Assembly (NCBI RefSeq): GCF_002407605.1
Contig: NZ_NXGV01000001.1
Span: forward strand, 62,643-126,642
Source of the DNA: Marinobacter sp. ANT_B65
GTDB lineage: Bacteria > Pseudomonadota > Gammaproteobacteria > Pseudomonadales > Oleiphilaceae
Direction: 5' to 3'
DNA: 64,000 bases
Positions 8,305-16,707 of this stretch are shown here, piece by piece. Both the position numbers and the translations under genes were made by a program. The stretch's first letter is position 1, and the number at the start of each line of letters is the position of its first letter. Below the pieces are notes generated by a model that was not told the DNA's origin, made no database searches, and was given only the letters and a program-made list of their open reading frames with translations.

Positions 8305-9477
8305 TCAGCCGTTAATGCGACAGTTGCTCTCGGGCTTGTCGAAGCCGAGCGTGTCCATGTCAGAATTTGGGTGCAGGAAACCTTCAAACGGTGCCCGGGC
8401 TACCAGCCCCCTGGGATGTACCAAAGGCACAGGCTGTCTGAGTTGCCCGTTCCAGTCGCGGTAGTTGAGCTTGCGACCTTTGAAAGCGGCCAACTGGAAT
8501 CTGTCGCTGTACAGGAAGCTCCGGATTTCGGCTGGGCTCGGGTTGTTGATGCCTGTCACTGCTGTGCCAATCGAGCGGATAGCGGCCCAGGCAGCATAGT
8601 CCTCACTGTTCATGTCGCGGCTGGCGAGTTTGCGAAAGCGGCTCTGCAGTTGTGCTGCTCCCCAACTCTCCACTACCCGGTGCCAGGCCACTGGCGACAT
8701 ACCCTGTGTGCCGACCACGGGGCGCGGCAGCCAGGTATTGAAGGGGACGTACTCGCCGAAATCACCGCGAACATCGGCCACCACGACAGCGTCGTAATTG
8801 CTGGCCTGGGTAAACAGAGGCAGTTCCTTCGAAGCTGTCCTGCGAAGATCGGCATCGAAAGTCCAGAGTTTGTCCTCAACAATTTTCAGGCCGAAGCGTT
8901 TGGCGGAGCGGCGGAAAGCATCGGCCCAGCCTTTGTCGGCATCTGTCGGCCCGCCGATCAGGAAAACCTCATCCCAGCGGCGCTGGTTCAGCCACTGAGC
9001 CAGTGCGTCCGTCAGCATGGCGTAGCTTGGCATGGTGTGTAGCAGGTTGAGGTTGCACTCATCGGTGCGAAGTTTGTCGTCCCTGGCTCCAGCGTTGAAG
9101 AACAGCGTTGTTTCCTTCGCCCTGGAGGTGATTGTTTCCAGAGTCTGTGCCGGAGCATTTATCACGAACAGCTCGATACCCTTCCCGAGCATGGTTTCGA
9201 AGGCTGTTATGGCTTCCTCTTCAGAGTTGGCGCGGGTGCTTTGAAGGGTGTAAGTCTGGCCAAGGAATTTGCCGCTGGCGTTGTTGTCCTGTATGGCCAG
9301 CTCAGCGCCTTTCAGGCCAGCGTCCTCCGGTTCCGGGAGGACGTTGGACAGCACAGGCCCCTGGTCTGGGTGCCATTGCACGTAGCCGACGCGAACCTCC
9401 AGAGATTCGGCCTGCAGTGGGGCCGCGTTGACTAGCGTTATCAGTATCGCTGTTGCAGCTCTGAACAGGACAGACAT
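8305..9477 (-). CDS. Periplasmic binding protein, PQQ-alcohol ABC system
   Basis: 390-residue exported protein with a signal peptide (AATAILITLVNAAPLQA) and a type I periplasmic-binding fold of the branched-chain amino-acid-binding kind: the segments GAELAIQDNNASGKFLG, FLIGGPTDADKGW and YDAVVVADVRGDFGEYVPF are typical of it. It is the first gene of a leftward operon (binding protein, beta-propeller, ATPase, permease). Homologues are named ABC substrate-binding protein of the PQQ-dependent alcohol dehydrogenase system. The ligand is unknown. A short inverted repeat 41 bp upstream and the ACTAAAG motif 83 bp upstream lie in the control region shared with the divergent sensor kinase gene. Confidence 0.8.
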   Translation of the reverse strand: MSVLFRAATAILITLVNAAPLQAESLEVRVGYVQWHPDQGPVLSNVLPEPEDAGLKGAELAIQDNNASGKFLGQTYTLQSTRANSEEEAITAFETMLGKGIELFVINAPAQTLETITSRAKETTLFFNAGARDDKLRTDECNLNLLHTMPSYAMLTDALAQWLNQRRWDEVFLIGGPTDADKGWADAFRRSAKRFGLKIVEDKLWTFDADLRRTASKELPLFTQASNYDAVVVADVRGDFGEYVPFNTWLPRPVVGTQGMSPVAWHRVVESWGAAQLQSRFRKLASRDMNSEDYAAWAAIRSIGTAVTGINNPSPAEIRSFLYSDRFQLAAFKGRKLNYRDWNGQLRQPVPLVHPRGLVARAPFEGFLHPNSDMDTLGFDKPESNCRING

Positions 9478-9517
9478 GGAATTCTCCGGTTTATTGTTGT
9501 GCCTTCAGCTTAGAGAA

Positions 9518-9530
9518 GGGAAAAAGTCCC
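9518..9530. promoter_or_regulatory. GGGAA/TTCCC-like interrupted palindrome
   Basis: The site reads GGGAAAAAGTCCC and lies 41 bp upstream of the binding-protein operon. It resembles the CGGGAA-N3-TTCCCG palindromes upstream of both PQQ alcohol dehydrogenase genes (14253-14269 and 17805-17819). It is a possible shared operator and is the weakest of the three copies. Confidence 0.35.
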
Positions 9531-9559
9531 GAAAATATCCAGAAAGTAGGAAAGTGGCA

Positions 9560-9577
9560 GTACTAAAGAACTATTCC
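9560..9577. promoter_or_regulatory. Candidate regulator site, divergent control region
   Basis: GTACTAAAGAACTATTCC lies between the leftward binding-protein operon (start 9477) and the rightward kinase gene (start 9643). It matches the site at 5734-5750 in sequence and in distance from the leftward start codon (83 versus 89 bp). Confidence 0.45.
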
Positions 9578-9642
9578 TGTCAAAAATGATGCCTTTAGCA
9601 TGGTTGTAATGGTGGCTGATGCCTCGAACAGGATAAAAACCC

Positions 9643-10881
9643 ATGACGGCGTACCGGAAGATTTCCCTGACAATGCTGACGGTGTTTATCCTTGTTTACC
9701 TGCTGGGCGCTGTCTTTTACATCGGACAGGCCCGCCATGATGTGCAGCGTGAACTCATTGGTGTGCATGGCCTGGCTGATAGTCTGGGCAGCCCGGGAAA
9801 CCTGCCTGCGAGTGTGGTTGAGAACATGCGCCACATGCGGCCATTGGCTGGAACTGCCAGCGCCGCAAAGGCCGGTGACAGCGTGCCCTCCTGGTTTTCA
9901 TCCATGATTGCGGGGAATGTCTCCTTTGCTCCGGTCAATGGCTGGAGGATTGATCCATCTGATGAGGCAGAAGAAATCTGGGAAGGCTTCCTGTTGATCT
10001 CGTTTTCATACGCTGTGGGTATGGTTTTGTGTTTTGCCGCCCTCTATGGTTCTGTCAGGCAGGGATTGCGGCCGCTGGAATCTCTGGCCTCCGGCCTGGA
10101 AGCCGTGGCTGGAGGCAAACTGACCTCCAGGCTTCCGCGTCAGGATATCCGGGAACTGGATGCGCTCGCAGGGAGGTTTAATACCATGGCCGTGGCACTG
10201 GAGAATGAACAAAAAACCGTTAGCCTCCTGCTGAACGAGTTGCTCCAGTTACAGGACCGTGAGCGGTCGCATATTGCCCGTGTTTTGCACGATGATCTGG
10301 GCCAGTATCTCACCGGCATCCGCGCTCAGGCGCGGAGCTGGGTTTATGACCCGGAACTTGACGAGCAACACAAACAGCAAGCCAGAGATATGGCGGGGCA
10401 TTGCGAAACCCTGCAGCAGCACTTTCGCCATCTGTTGCAGGATCTGCACCCGCTGGTGATGGAGCAACTGGGGCTTGGCAGTGCCATCCGCCACCTTACA
10501 GAACAGTGGCAGCAACTGAGTGGGCTGGACTGCCGGCTGGATATGGATGATCGTTTGCCCCAATTGACGGATGAACAGCAGACCCATCTCTATCGTTTTC
10601 TCCAGGAGGCTCTCAATAACATCTCCCGCCATGCCAGGGCCAGCTGTGCGACTCTTGCGGTAGCAGGAAACACCCAGGGCTTGCGGGTAGAGATTCGTGA
10701 TGACGGCGAGGGCAATGACAACCTCCCGGAAAAAGCCGGGCTTGGCCTGCGTTCCATGCGGGAGAGGGCTCGTTGTCTTGGCGGTAAAGTTCAGTTTTTC
10801 AGCAAGGCTGGTGAGGGCACCTGCATCTGTCTGGCGGTGCCGCTGCCCAATTCTGGTTCAGGTTCGGGAGGTGCGTTATGA
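9643..10881 (+). CDS. Membrane sensor histidine kinase, NarX-like (EraS/ExaD position)
   Basis: 412-residue sensor kinase. Transmembrane segment 1 is at about residues 8-28, followed by a periplasmic loop of about 80 residues, transmembrane segment 2 at about 112-134, a HAMP domain (LRPLESLASGLEAVAGGKLTSRL onward), a HisKA_3 dimerisation domain with IARVLHDDLGQYLTGIRAQ (phospho-acceptor His216) and a HATPase domain (FLQEALNNISRHARA, IRDDGEGND, GLGLRSMRERARCLGG). It overlaps the next response-regulator gene by 4 bp and is its probable partner. The position corresponds to eraS (exaD) of Pseudomonas aeruginosa. The P. aeruginosa protein is described as cytoplasmic, whereas this one has a clear periplasmic sensor loop, so the signal may be perceived differently. 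Confidence 0.85.
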   Translation: MTAYRKISLTMLTVFILVYLLGAVFYIGQARHDVQRELIGVHGLADSLGSPGNLPASVVENMRHMRPLAGTASAAKAGDSVPSWFSSMIAGNVSFAPVNGWRIDPSDEAEEIWEGFLLISFSYAVGMVLCFAALYGSVRQGLRPLESLASGLEAVAGGKLTSRLPRQDIRELDALAGRFNTMAVALENEQKTVSLLLNELLQLQDRERSHIARVLHDDLGQYLTGIRAQARSWVYDPELDEQHKQQARDMAGHCETLQQHFRHLLQDLHPLVMEQLGLGSAIRHLTEQWQQLSGLDCRLDMDDRLPQLTDEQQTHLYRFLQEALNNISRHARASCATLAVAGNTQGLRVEIRDDGEGNDNLPEKAGLGLRSMRERARCLGGKVQFFSKAGEGTCICLAVPLPNSGSGSGGAL

Positions 10882-11534
10882 AATTGTTGCTTGTGGACGA
10901 CCATCAGGTTGTACGTCAGGGAATTGCCAGCCTGTTGCGGTCCATGATCCCGGCCATCGCTATTGTTGAGGTTGAGACCGGGCTGGATGCTGTGGCCCGT
11001 TACGGGGATTTACAGCCCGACGTGGTGCTTCTGGACATGGGGTTGCCGGATATTTCCGGGCTGGAAGCCGGGCGTCGGATCCGCCAGCGCTGGCGTGGTG
11101 CCGCAATATTGTTTTTCACCATGCATGATGAGCTGCCTATGGTCAGGCAGGCACTGGATGTGGGCGGGCTGGGGTTTGTATCCAAGAGCTGCGCCCCGGA
11201 GGAGTTGGCGGAGGCCGTCAAGAGAGTGGCTGCGGGCCAACCTTATATCGAACACCCGATAGCGACCCGGCTGGCTATGAACGTGGAAAGGCCGGTGGAT
11301 CATCGCCTGCGTGATATCACTCAGCGGGAGATGGAGGTTCTGTTGATGTATGCCCGTGGTGAGAGTATTCCCGGTATTGCCGGGCGTTTGTGCGTCAGTA
11401 ATAAAACGGTTTCCAATCACCTGGCCGTGCTGAAAAACAAACTGCAGGTATCTTCATCGGTAGAGCTGATTCACCTGGCCGTGGATGCAGGGCTGATTCG
11501 CTACGGCCAGCTGGGAGAGGGTCAGCGGGTGTAA
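10878..11534 (+). CDS. LuxR/NarL-family response regulator (EraR/ExaE position)
   Basis: 218-residue regulator. The receiver domain is at residues 1-120 (LLLVDDHQVVRQGI; phospho-acceptor Asp in VVLLDMGLPD; Lys in GFVSKSCAPEEL) and a LuxR-type helix-turn-helix at about 145-205 (DITQREMEVLLMYARGESIPGIA, VSNKTVSNHLAVLKNKL). The start overlaps the kinase stop by 4 bp, so the pair is translationally coupled. By position and family it is the counterpart of EraR (ExaE), which activates the quinoprotein ethanol dehydrogenase gene. Its direct targets here are unknown; the recurrent motifs upstream of the dehydrogenase genes are candidates. Confidence 0.82.
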   Translation: MKLLLVDDHQVVRQGIASLLRSMIPAIAIVEVETGLDAVARYGDLQPDVVLLDMGLPDISGLEAGRRIRQRWRGAAILFFTMHDELPMVRQALDVGGLGFVSKSCAPEELAEAVKRVAAGQPYIEHPIATRLAMNVERPVDHRLRDITQREMEVLLMYARGESIPGIAGRLCVSNKTVSNHLAVLKNKLQVSSSVELIHLAVDAGLIRYGQLGEGQRV

Positions 11535-11546
11535 ACCCGCCAACGG

Positions 11547-12200
11547 TTACCAGTCAAAAGGGCAGTTTGTGCAGCCTTCCATGAAGGTGCCTACAAAGGT
11601 GGCGTAGTGTATCCGGGCTCCTGTCAGATCGGCGTCCGCCAGGTTGGCTCGGCCGAGTTTGGCTTCCTGAAGGTTGGCTCCGAGCAAACTGGCACCTTTC
11701 AGGTTGGCTTTCGGCATCCATGAAATTTCAAAACTGGTGAATGCCAGATTGGCGTTTGGCAGTGATGCTCCCGAGAATCTTGAGAAGGCAAAGTTGGCGC
11801 CTGTAAGGTCTGCGCCGCTAAAATCCGACCCTTGGGCAAACAGGTATTCGGCCTGCATGCCCTGAAAGTTAACGTTTTTCAGTGACGCTCCCCGCATGCT
11901 TGCACGGTACGCCTGCAAACGGTACCCAGTGGCGTTGTCCAGGTTTGCACCATCCAGATTGGCGCCCCTTAGGTTGGTATGGCTGAGGTTGGTTCCCGAT
12001 AGATTGGCCCCTTTGAAGTCCGCAGAGCTCAGGTCCATATTGGACAGGTCCGCACCCCGCAGGTCCATGCCGGCGCAGCTGGCTTCCTGTTCAAGAACAC
12101 AGCCGTTAATGACTGGCGCCTTATCCTTGCCTGCAAGGTAGTCACCGGCTAGTACTGGTGAGCACAGCGTAATCATGGAGGCGGCTATAACTGATTTCAT
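11547..12200 (-). CDS. Exported pentapeptide-repeat protein
   Basis: 217-residue protein with a signal peptide (MKSVIAASMITLCSPVLAG) followed by about 25 tandem A(D/N)LXX pentapeptides, for example ADLSNMDLSSADFKGANLSG and ANLKGASLLGANLQEA. These predict a right-handed quadrilateral beta-helix. Two Cys occur near the N-terminus of the mature part and two in the last residues (GCTNCPFDW), allowing cap disulfides. It lies 69 bp downstream of the first PQQ dehydrogenase on the same strand, behind a terminator-like hairpin, so expression probably depends on read-through. A pentapeptide or small protein at this position next to exaA is also known from pseudomonads. The role is unknown. Confidence 0.8.
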   Translation of the reverse strand: MKSVIAASMITLCSPVLAGDYLAGKDKAPVINGCVLEQEASCAGMDLRGADLSNMDLSSADFKGANLSGTNLSHTNLRGANLDGANLDNATGYRLQAYRASMRGASLKNVNFQGMQAEYLFAQGSDFSGADLTGANFAFSRFSGASLPNANLAFTSFEISWMPKANLKGASLLGANLQEAKLGRANLADADLTGARIHYATFVGTFMEGCTNCPFDW

Positions 12201-12226
12201 GACATTTACTCCCGAACGGATGTTCG

Positions 12227-12257
12227 AAAACAGGGCCTGGCATAACGCCAGGCCCTG
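12227..12257 (-). terminator. Hairpin between exaA-like gene and pentapeptide-repeat gene
   Basis: An 11-bp perfect stem (CAGGGCCTGGC with GCCAGGCCCTG, five-base loop) is followed on the minus strand by TTTT. It is a probable terminator or attenuator that limits transcription from the dehydrogenase gene into the pentapeptide-repeat gene. Confidence 0.65.
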
Positions 12258-12269
12258 GCCGGAGGCTGG

Positions 12270-14123
12270 TTATTTCGAGGCCTGTGCCCAGGATGGCATC
12301 TTGAAGACCCAGAATGACCCGCCCTGGGAAATGGGCTTGGTCAACTCGGCCATGTCGCCACCCCAGAGTGGCACTGCGCCGCCATAACCGGATGTGACAC
12401 CGATATACTGTTCACCATCCATTTCCCAGGTGATCGGGGGAGAAATGATTCCCGAGCCAGTCTGGAACTTCCAGAGTTCTTCGCCGGTTTCGGCATCAAA
12501 TGCCTTGAGGAAGCCGTCACCTGTGCCTGTAAACACCAGGCCGCCTTTGGTGGCGAGAACGCCCGCCCACAGAGGCATGTTTTCCTTGTGCTCCCACTCG
12601 ATCTCTCCGGTGATCGGGTTCATGGCTCGCAGGATGCCAACATGGTCGTCATACATGCGCTTGATACGGAAGCCCTGGCCCAGATAGGCAGCACCTTTTT
12701 TGTAGGTGACTTCCTCAGTCCAGTAGTCCTCTTTCCAATGGTTGGCTGGCACGTAGAACAGGCCGGTGTCCTGGCTATAGGCCATGGGGTTCCAGTTTTT
12801 GCCTCCGAGGAAGGGAGGGGAAACCTCAATAGTCTCGCCGCGGGTCTCACCCTCGGCTACTGGTGGTGGCCGCTGCCCTTCTACTTCTATGGGACGGCCG
12901 TCTTCGCCGATTCCTTTAGCCCAGGTAATGTTGTCCACGAACGGGAAGCCCTTCTTGAATTCTCCGCTGGTGCGATCAACTACGTAGAAGAAGCCGTTAC
13001 GGTCAGCATGAGCTGTAGCTTTTACAGTCTTTCCATTCTCGTCGTACTCAAAAAGAACGAGTTCGTTGTTACCGGAGAAATCCCAGGCATCATTAGGTGT
13101 GTGCTGGTAGAACCACTTCACTTCCCCTGTGGAGGGGTCAACGCCTACCTGACCAGATGTGTACAGGTTGTCGTAATCAGCCGGGTCACCGCCAGGTGAT
13201 GTTCGCTTCCAGGTATTCCAGGGAGCCGGGTTGCCGGCGCCGACGATGATTGTGTTGGTCTCGGCATCGAAACTGGCGCTCTGCCAGGGTGCGCCTCCGC
13301 CCTGACTCCAGGCTTCAACTTTTCCGGTTTCAGTATTCGGGTCATCGGGCCAGCTTGGCGCGCTGGCGTCACCGGTAGGGGTGCTTTTCTTGCCGTTCAG
13401 GCGGCCGTAATGTCCTTCAACAAACGGACGCATCCAGATTTCTTCGCCGGTATCAGGGTCACGGGCAAACAGCTTGCCCACAACGCCGAATTCATCGCCG
13501 GAGGAACCGTGAATCAGGAGAACCTTGCCGGTTTTCTGATCTTTAGCCAGGGTGGGTGCTCCGGTCATGGTGTATCCGGCTTCGTGGTCGCCGAACTTTT
13601 CCCGCCACACAACTTTCCCTGTGTCCTTGTTCAGGGCAACAATGCCTGCGTCCAGAGTGCCGAAGAAAACTTTATCCCCGAAGATGGCTGCGCCGCGGTT
13701 GACGACGTCGCAGCATGGCCGGATACCATCAGGCAGCCGGTGATTGTATTCCCAGAGCTTGTCGCCGGTTTTGGCGTCCAGAGCATAGATGCGCGAATAC
13801 GAGCCGGTTACATAGACAATGCCATCGTGGATGAGAGCCTGGGACTCCTGGCCACGTTGTTTTTCATCACCGAACGAGAATGACCAGGCAGGGACCAGTC
13901 GCTCAACGTTGTCACGGTTGATGGTTGTCATCGGGCTGTAACGCTGTGCTTTGGGGCCGATGCCATAGCCAAGAACGTTTTCTGTTGTTTCCGCATCGTT
14001 GGCGATGTCGTCCCAGGTAACTTCTTTTGCCTGGGCCTGCAATGACAATGCGACTGATGAGCTCAGCATCAGGGCCAGGCCTATTCCGCGTACAAGCGGG
14101 TGTTTCTCAATGGTGGTTTTCAT
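12270..14123 (-). CDS. exaA: PQQ-dependent alcohol dehydrogenase, Ca-type active site
   Basis: 617-residue periplasmic quinoprotein. A signal peptide ends near LSLQAQA and is followed by an eight-bladed propeller with repeated tryptophan-docking motifs ([32 protein letters not shown]). The adjacent-Cys disulfide characteristic of methanol/ethanol dehydrogenases is in [10 protein letters not shown]. The active site reads [11 protein letters not shown]: catalytic Asp348, Phe349, and Ser350 at the position that is Asp in lanthanide enzymes. This predicts Ca2+ as the metal, as in ExaA and PedE. It oxidises primary alcohols to aldehydes and passes electrons to a c-type cytochrome encoded divergently. 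The length fits the family. A palindrome lies 130 bp upstream. Confidence 0.92.
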   Translation of the reverse strand: MKTTIEKHPLVRGIGLALMLSSSVALSLQAQAKEVTWDDIANDAETTENVLGYGIGPKAQRYSPMTTINRDNVERLVPAWSFSFGDEKQRGQESQALIHDGIVYVTGSYSRIYALDAKTGDKLWEYNHRLPDGIRPCCDVVNRGAAIFGDKVFFGTLDAGIVALNKDTGKVVWREKFGDHEAGYTMTGAPTLAKDQKTGKVLLIHGSSGDEFGVVGKLFARDPDTGEEIWMRPFVEGHYGRLNGKKSTPTGDASAPSWPDDPNTETGKVEAWSQGGGAPWQSASFDAETNTIIVGAGNPAPWNTWKRTSPGGDPADYDNLYTSGQVGVDPSTGEVKWFYQHTPNDAWDFSGNNELVLFEYDENGKTVKATAHADRNGFFYVVDRTSGEFKKGFPFVDNITWAKGIGEDGRPIEVEGQRPPPVAEGETRGETIEVSPPFLGGKNWNPMAYSQDTGLFYVPANHWKEDYWTEEVTYKKGAAYLGQGFRIKRMYDDHVGILRAMNPITGEIEWEHKENMPLWAGVLATKGGLVFTGTGDGFLKAFDAETGEELWKFQTGSGIISPPITWEMDGEQYIGVTSGYGGAVPLWGGDMAELTKPISQGGSFWVFKMPSWAQASK

Positions 14124-14252
14124 GGTTTCCCCTTGATTTTTGTTGTGACCACAACGTCCTGCTTCTGACGTCGACGCAATGAGTATTAGCGTTGCAGCCG
14201 AGTGTAAGCGACGGAAAAAATCATGATGAATGCGGGAAAATGCCGCTAAAAA

Positions 14253-14269
14253 CCGGGAAAAGTTCCCGG
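14253..14269. promoter_or_regulatory. CGGGAA-N3-TTCCCG palindrome upstream of Ca-type dehydrogenase
   Basis: A 7-bp inverted repeat with a 3-bp centre (CCGGGAA AAG TTCCCGG) lies 130 bp upstream of the leftward dehydrogenase start. The same half-sites occur at 17805-17819, 45 bp upstream of the second dehydrogenase gene, and both copies are followed by CT. It is a candidate operator of the dehydrogenase genes. Confidence 0.45.
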
Positions 14270-14350
14270 CTGTATCGCTTGTCGCTGAGAAGTAGGAGGT
14301 TTTTCGAGAGCGCCTCAGGCTCTCATGCTTTAGCCCTTGCTCTGACCGTC

Positions 14351-14360
14351 TACTACCAAG
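14351..14360 (+). promoter_or_regulatory. TACTACCAAG motif upstream of cytochrome c550 gene
   Basis: TACTACCAAG ends 130 bp upstream of the cytochrome start at 14490. The identical 10-mer ends 129 bp upstream of the second dehydrogenase start. Identity plus conserved distance suggests binding of a common activator. Confidence 0.5.
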
Positions 14361-14416
14361 GAACTACACCAAAACCCCCAAAGTGGCATTCGGATCAGGC
14401 TGCGGGGTTCCTAGAC

Positions 14417-14445
14417 TTGAGACAAGCAGTCTGGTGTTTGATAAA
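14417..14445 (+). promoter_or_regulatory. Possible sigma-70 promoter for the cytochrome c operon
   Basis: TTGAGA, a 17-bp spacer and GATAAA lie about 45 bp before the cytochrome gene. The -10 match is weak, as expected for an activated promoter. The 366-bp gap between the divergent dehydrogenase and cytochrome genes (14124-14489) otherwise holds only the two motifs at 14253 and 14351. Confidence 0.35.
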
Positions 14446-14489
14446 CCCTAACGCCTGGGCATCAAGATCCGAACAAAGAGGTACTAACA

Positions 14490-14918
14490 ATGACAACGTC
14501 CTTTTCTGTAAAAACACTATTCGCAGCTGCGCTGTTTGGCATGGCTGGACTGGTAATGGCGCACGGTAATGTAACGCCGCAACCCGTAGATACAGGGGAC
14601 CTGCCAGATCTGGGTACAGAGCCCCTGGCAGAGAATCCGTTTCGGGAGGGCAGTTCCAAGGGTGACCTGAATGCCCAGGCCGTAGCTATCGGTGAGAGCG
14701 GTTATGCCGGGAACTGTGCGGGTTGTCATGGTATCCAGGCTATGTCGGGCGGCCTGACACCGGATCTGCGTGAGCTTTCTCCCTGGGACGATGAGTACTT
14801 TATCGGTCGTGTCATGAACGGAACTGATCGGGGGATGCCCTCTTTCAAGAGCAACCTGGGGCAGACTGCCATCTGGGCCATCAGAACCTATGTGGAATCT
14901 CTTCCTGCACCTGAGTAA
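14490..14918 (+). CDS. exaB: Cytochrome c550, PedF/ExaB type
   Basis: 142-residue exported monohaem cytochrome. A signal peptide (VKTLFAAALFGMAGLVMA) is followed by a linker and the haem motif CAGCH (Cys76, Cys79, His80). Met116 in GTDRGMPSF is the likely sixth ligand. The closing helix AIWAIRTYVESLPAPE is typical of class I cytochrome c. It is the probable electron acceptor of the PQQ alcohol dehydrogenases and passes electrons to a terminal oxidase. It is the first gene of a rightward operon (cytochrome, binding protein, SoxYZ-like carrier, hydrolase) and is divergent from the Ca-type dehydrogenase gene. Confidence 0.9.
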   Translation: MTTSFSVKTLFAAALFGMAGLVMAHGNVTPQPVDTGDLPDLGTEPLAENPFREGSSKGDLNAQAVAIGESGYAGNCAGCHGIQAMSGGLTPDLRELSPWDDEYFIGRVMNGTDRGMPSFKSNLGQTAIWAIRTYVESLPAPE

Positions 14919-14958
14919 TCAGTCGTTGGTGAAGGCAGGAACATAATCCTCAAGGCGA

Positions 14959-15903
14959 ATGTCAGAAGGGGTCACAGTGAAAATCACTCGATATTTGATG
15001 GCATTGGTGTTGTTTTTTGTCGCTGGCTTTGTGGTCGCTCAGGAGGGTGTGCTCGACCGGCCACCGGAGCGAACCTACGACATCGTAGTGGCCTCAGGGT
15101 TCCTGAAAGTAGGTATGTACGAAAATTTCCCGCCTTATTCTTTTGAACAGGATGGTGTTGCCAGGGGCATTGATGCGGATATTGGCAGATATATTGCCAA
15201 AGAGCTGGGGGTCGAGTTCCAGCCCCACTGGATCGTGCCGGATGAAACTCTGGGCGATGACCTCCGCAACAATGTTTGGAAAGGCCATTACCTGGCAAAG
15301 CGACGTCTGGCAGATGTGATGATGCGTGTGCCCTATGACAAGAAATTCGCCTATATGCAGGATTCCACCGGGGAGTACATGAACGAGCAGGTGGTGCTGT
15401 TCGGCCCGTACCAGCAGGAGCAGTGGCAGATCGGATTTAACCCGGAAATGATCCAGGATGTCTCGACCATTGCCCTGTTTCAGTATCACCCGATTGGCGT
15501 TGAGATCGATACGCTGCCTGACTTCTATCTCAGCTCGACCCTTGGTGGTCGGTTACGAAATCAGGTTCACCACTTTCCGAACGTGGCGACTGCATTCGAT
15601 AAGCTGGAAGCTGGAGAGGTCAGTGCTGTGATGGGAATGCGGGCCGAGATTGATTTTGAAATGCAGCAGCGCGCTGGCAGTGGCCTGAAAACAGCATCCA
15701 ATGGGTTTCCCGGTATTGGCAAGCAAGTCTGGGATGTCGGGGTAGCAGTCAAACATACCCATCGACAACTGGGTTACGCGATAGAGGCCATTATTGACCA
15801 GATGGTTCGTAATGGTGAGATGGAGGCTCTGTTCGGTCGCTATGGCCTGAGATACACGATACCCGCCTACTATGATGAGATTCTGGGTGTCCGGGAGGAG
15901 TAA
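14959..15903 (+). CDS. Quinoprotein dehydrogenase-associated periplasmic binding protein (XoxJ/MoxJ-like)
   Basis: About 310-residue exported protein of the bacterial extracellular solute-binding family 3: FLKVGMYENFPPYSFEQDGVARG is the classical N-terminal lobe and RLADVMMRVPYD the hinge. Starting at the GUG at 14977, with AAGGGG five bases upstream, gives a clean signal peptide (MKITRYLMALVLFFVAGFVVAQ); the ATG at 14959 adds six residues. Relatives sit beside methanol and ethanol quinoproteins and are called MoxJ/XoxJ. The crystallised XoxJ has a large cleft suggested to bind the dehydrogenase rather than a small solute. A role in dehydrogenase maturation or activation is therefore the best guess. 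Confidence 0.82.
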   Translation: MSEGVTVKITRYLMALVLFFVAGFVVAQEGVLDRPPERTYDIVVASGFLKVGMYENFPPYSFEQDGVARGIDADIGRYIAKELGVEFQPHWIVPDETLGDDLRNNVWKGHYLAKRRLADVMMRVPYDKKFAYMQDSTGEYMNEQVVLFGPYQQEQWQIGFNPEMIQDVSTIALFQYHPIGVEIDTLPDFYLSSTLGGRLRNQVHHFPNVATAFDKLEAGEVSAVMGMRAEIDFEMQQRAGSGLKTASNGFPGIGKQVWDVGVAVKHTHRQLGYAIEAIIDQMVRNGEMEALFGRYGLRYTIPAYYDEILGVREE

Positions 15904-15909
15904 ATTGCT

Positions 15910-16707
15910 ATGACACAACTCTGGGCAAGAACAGCGCTGCTCGCAGTGCTCGGTATGGGGTGGTCTGCAATTTCGCAGGCTGGAATTCCTGAAGATCCGT
16001 TCGACTCTCCAATGTGGACGTACAACCTTAACAAGTATCTGGGTGACAATCTCAGTGTCGTGATCGATCCCAGCGTCCGGCTTGAAGTGCCACCTTTTGC
16101 AGAAAATTCAGCCCAGGTGCCTTTGACCCTGAACCTGGAAGCCTTTGCCGGCACTATTCGCAAGGTGGTGGCCTGGGTTGACCTGAACCCGATTCCGCAT
16201 CTGTTTACCTACGAACCGGGTGAGCGTCTGGCGGAGGTCATTGCGCTGAATTTTCGGGTTCAGCAGGCGACGACTGTCAGAGCGGCGGTGCTCGACAGCG
16301 ACGGAGTGTGGCATATGGGTGGTGCGTTTGTTGATGCTGCCGGTGGTGGCTGTACGGCACCCAGTATGACCGCCGGTAATCCTGACTGGGAAAAGGAATT
16401 CGGCCAGATTCGTAGTGGTGCATTTTCCCGGGCGGACCACATTCGCTTCAAGGTTAATGTCATGCACCCGATGGATTCCGGCATGGTCGGAAACATTCCC
16501 GTTTTCCACATAGAGCAGGTGCAGTTGAAGCAGGCAGAGAATACTGTGCCATTGCTTTCAATGAACCTGTCGGAATCAGCATCCGAGAACCCGATGTTCG
16601 TTTTTGAGCTGGAAGGCAACGACCCGGACCTGATCCTGTGGATGCGTGACAATAACGGCAATGTCTTTGAGCATAGTCTTGGTGAGAAGACAGGGGGTGC
16701 CCAATGA
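15910..16707 (+). CDS. SoxYZ-like fused carrier protein, quinoprotein-associated
   Basis: 265-residue exported protein (signal peptide near LLAVLGMGWSAISQA). The N-terminal part resembles SoxY and contains the swinging-arm signature GGGCTAPS with Cys148; in SoxY this Cys carries sulfur intermediates. The C-terminal part (DHIRFKVNVMHPMDSGM onward) resembles SoxZ, so the two subunits are fused. Here the Cys motif is internal at the domain boundary, not C-terminal as in SoxY. It lies 6 bp after the binding-protein gene and overlaps the metallo-hydrolase gene by 4 bp. The carried group in a quinoprotein context is unknown. Confidence 0.82.
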   Translation: MTQLWARTALLAVLGMGWSAISQAGIPEDPFDSPMWTYNLNKYLGDNLSVVIDPSVRLEVPPFAENSAQVPLTLNLEAFAGTIRKVVAWVDLNPIPHLFTYEPGERLAEVIALNFRVQQATTVRAAVLDSDGVWHMGGAFVDAAGGGCTAPSMTAGNPDWEKEFGQIRSGAFSRADHIRFKVNVMHPMDSGMVGNIPVFHIEQVQLKQAENTVPLLSMNLSESASENPMFVFELEGNDPDLILWMRDNNGNVFEHSLGEKTGGAQ

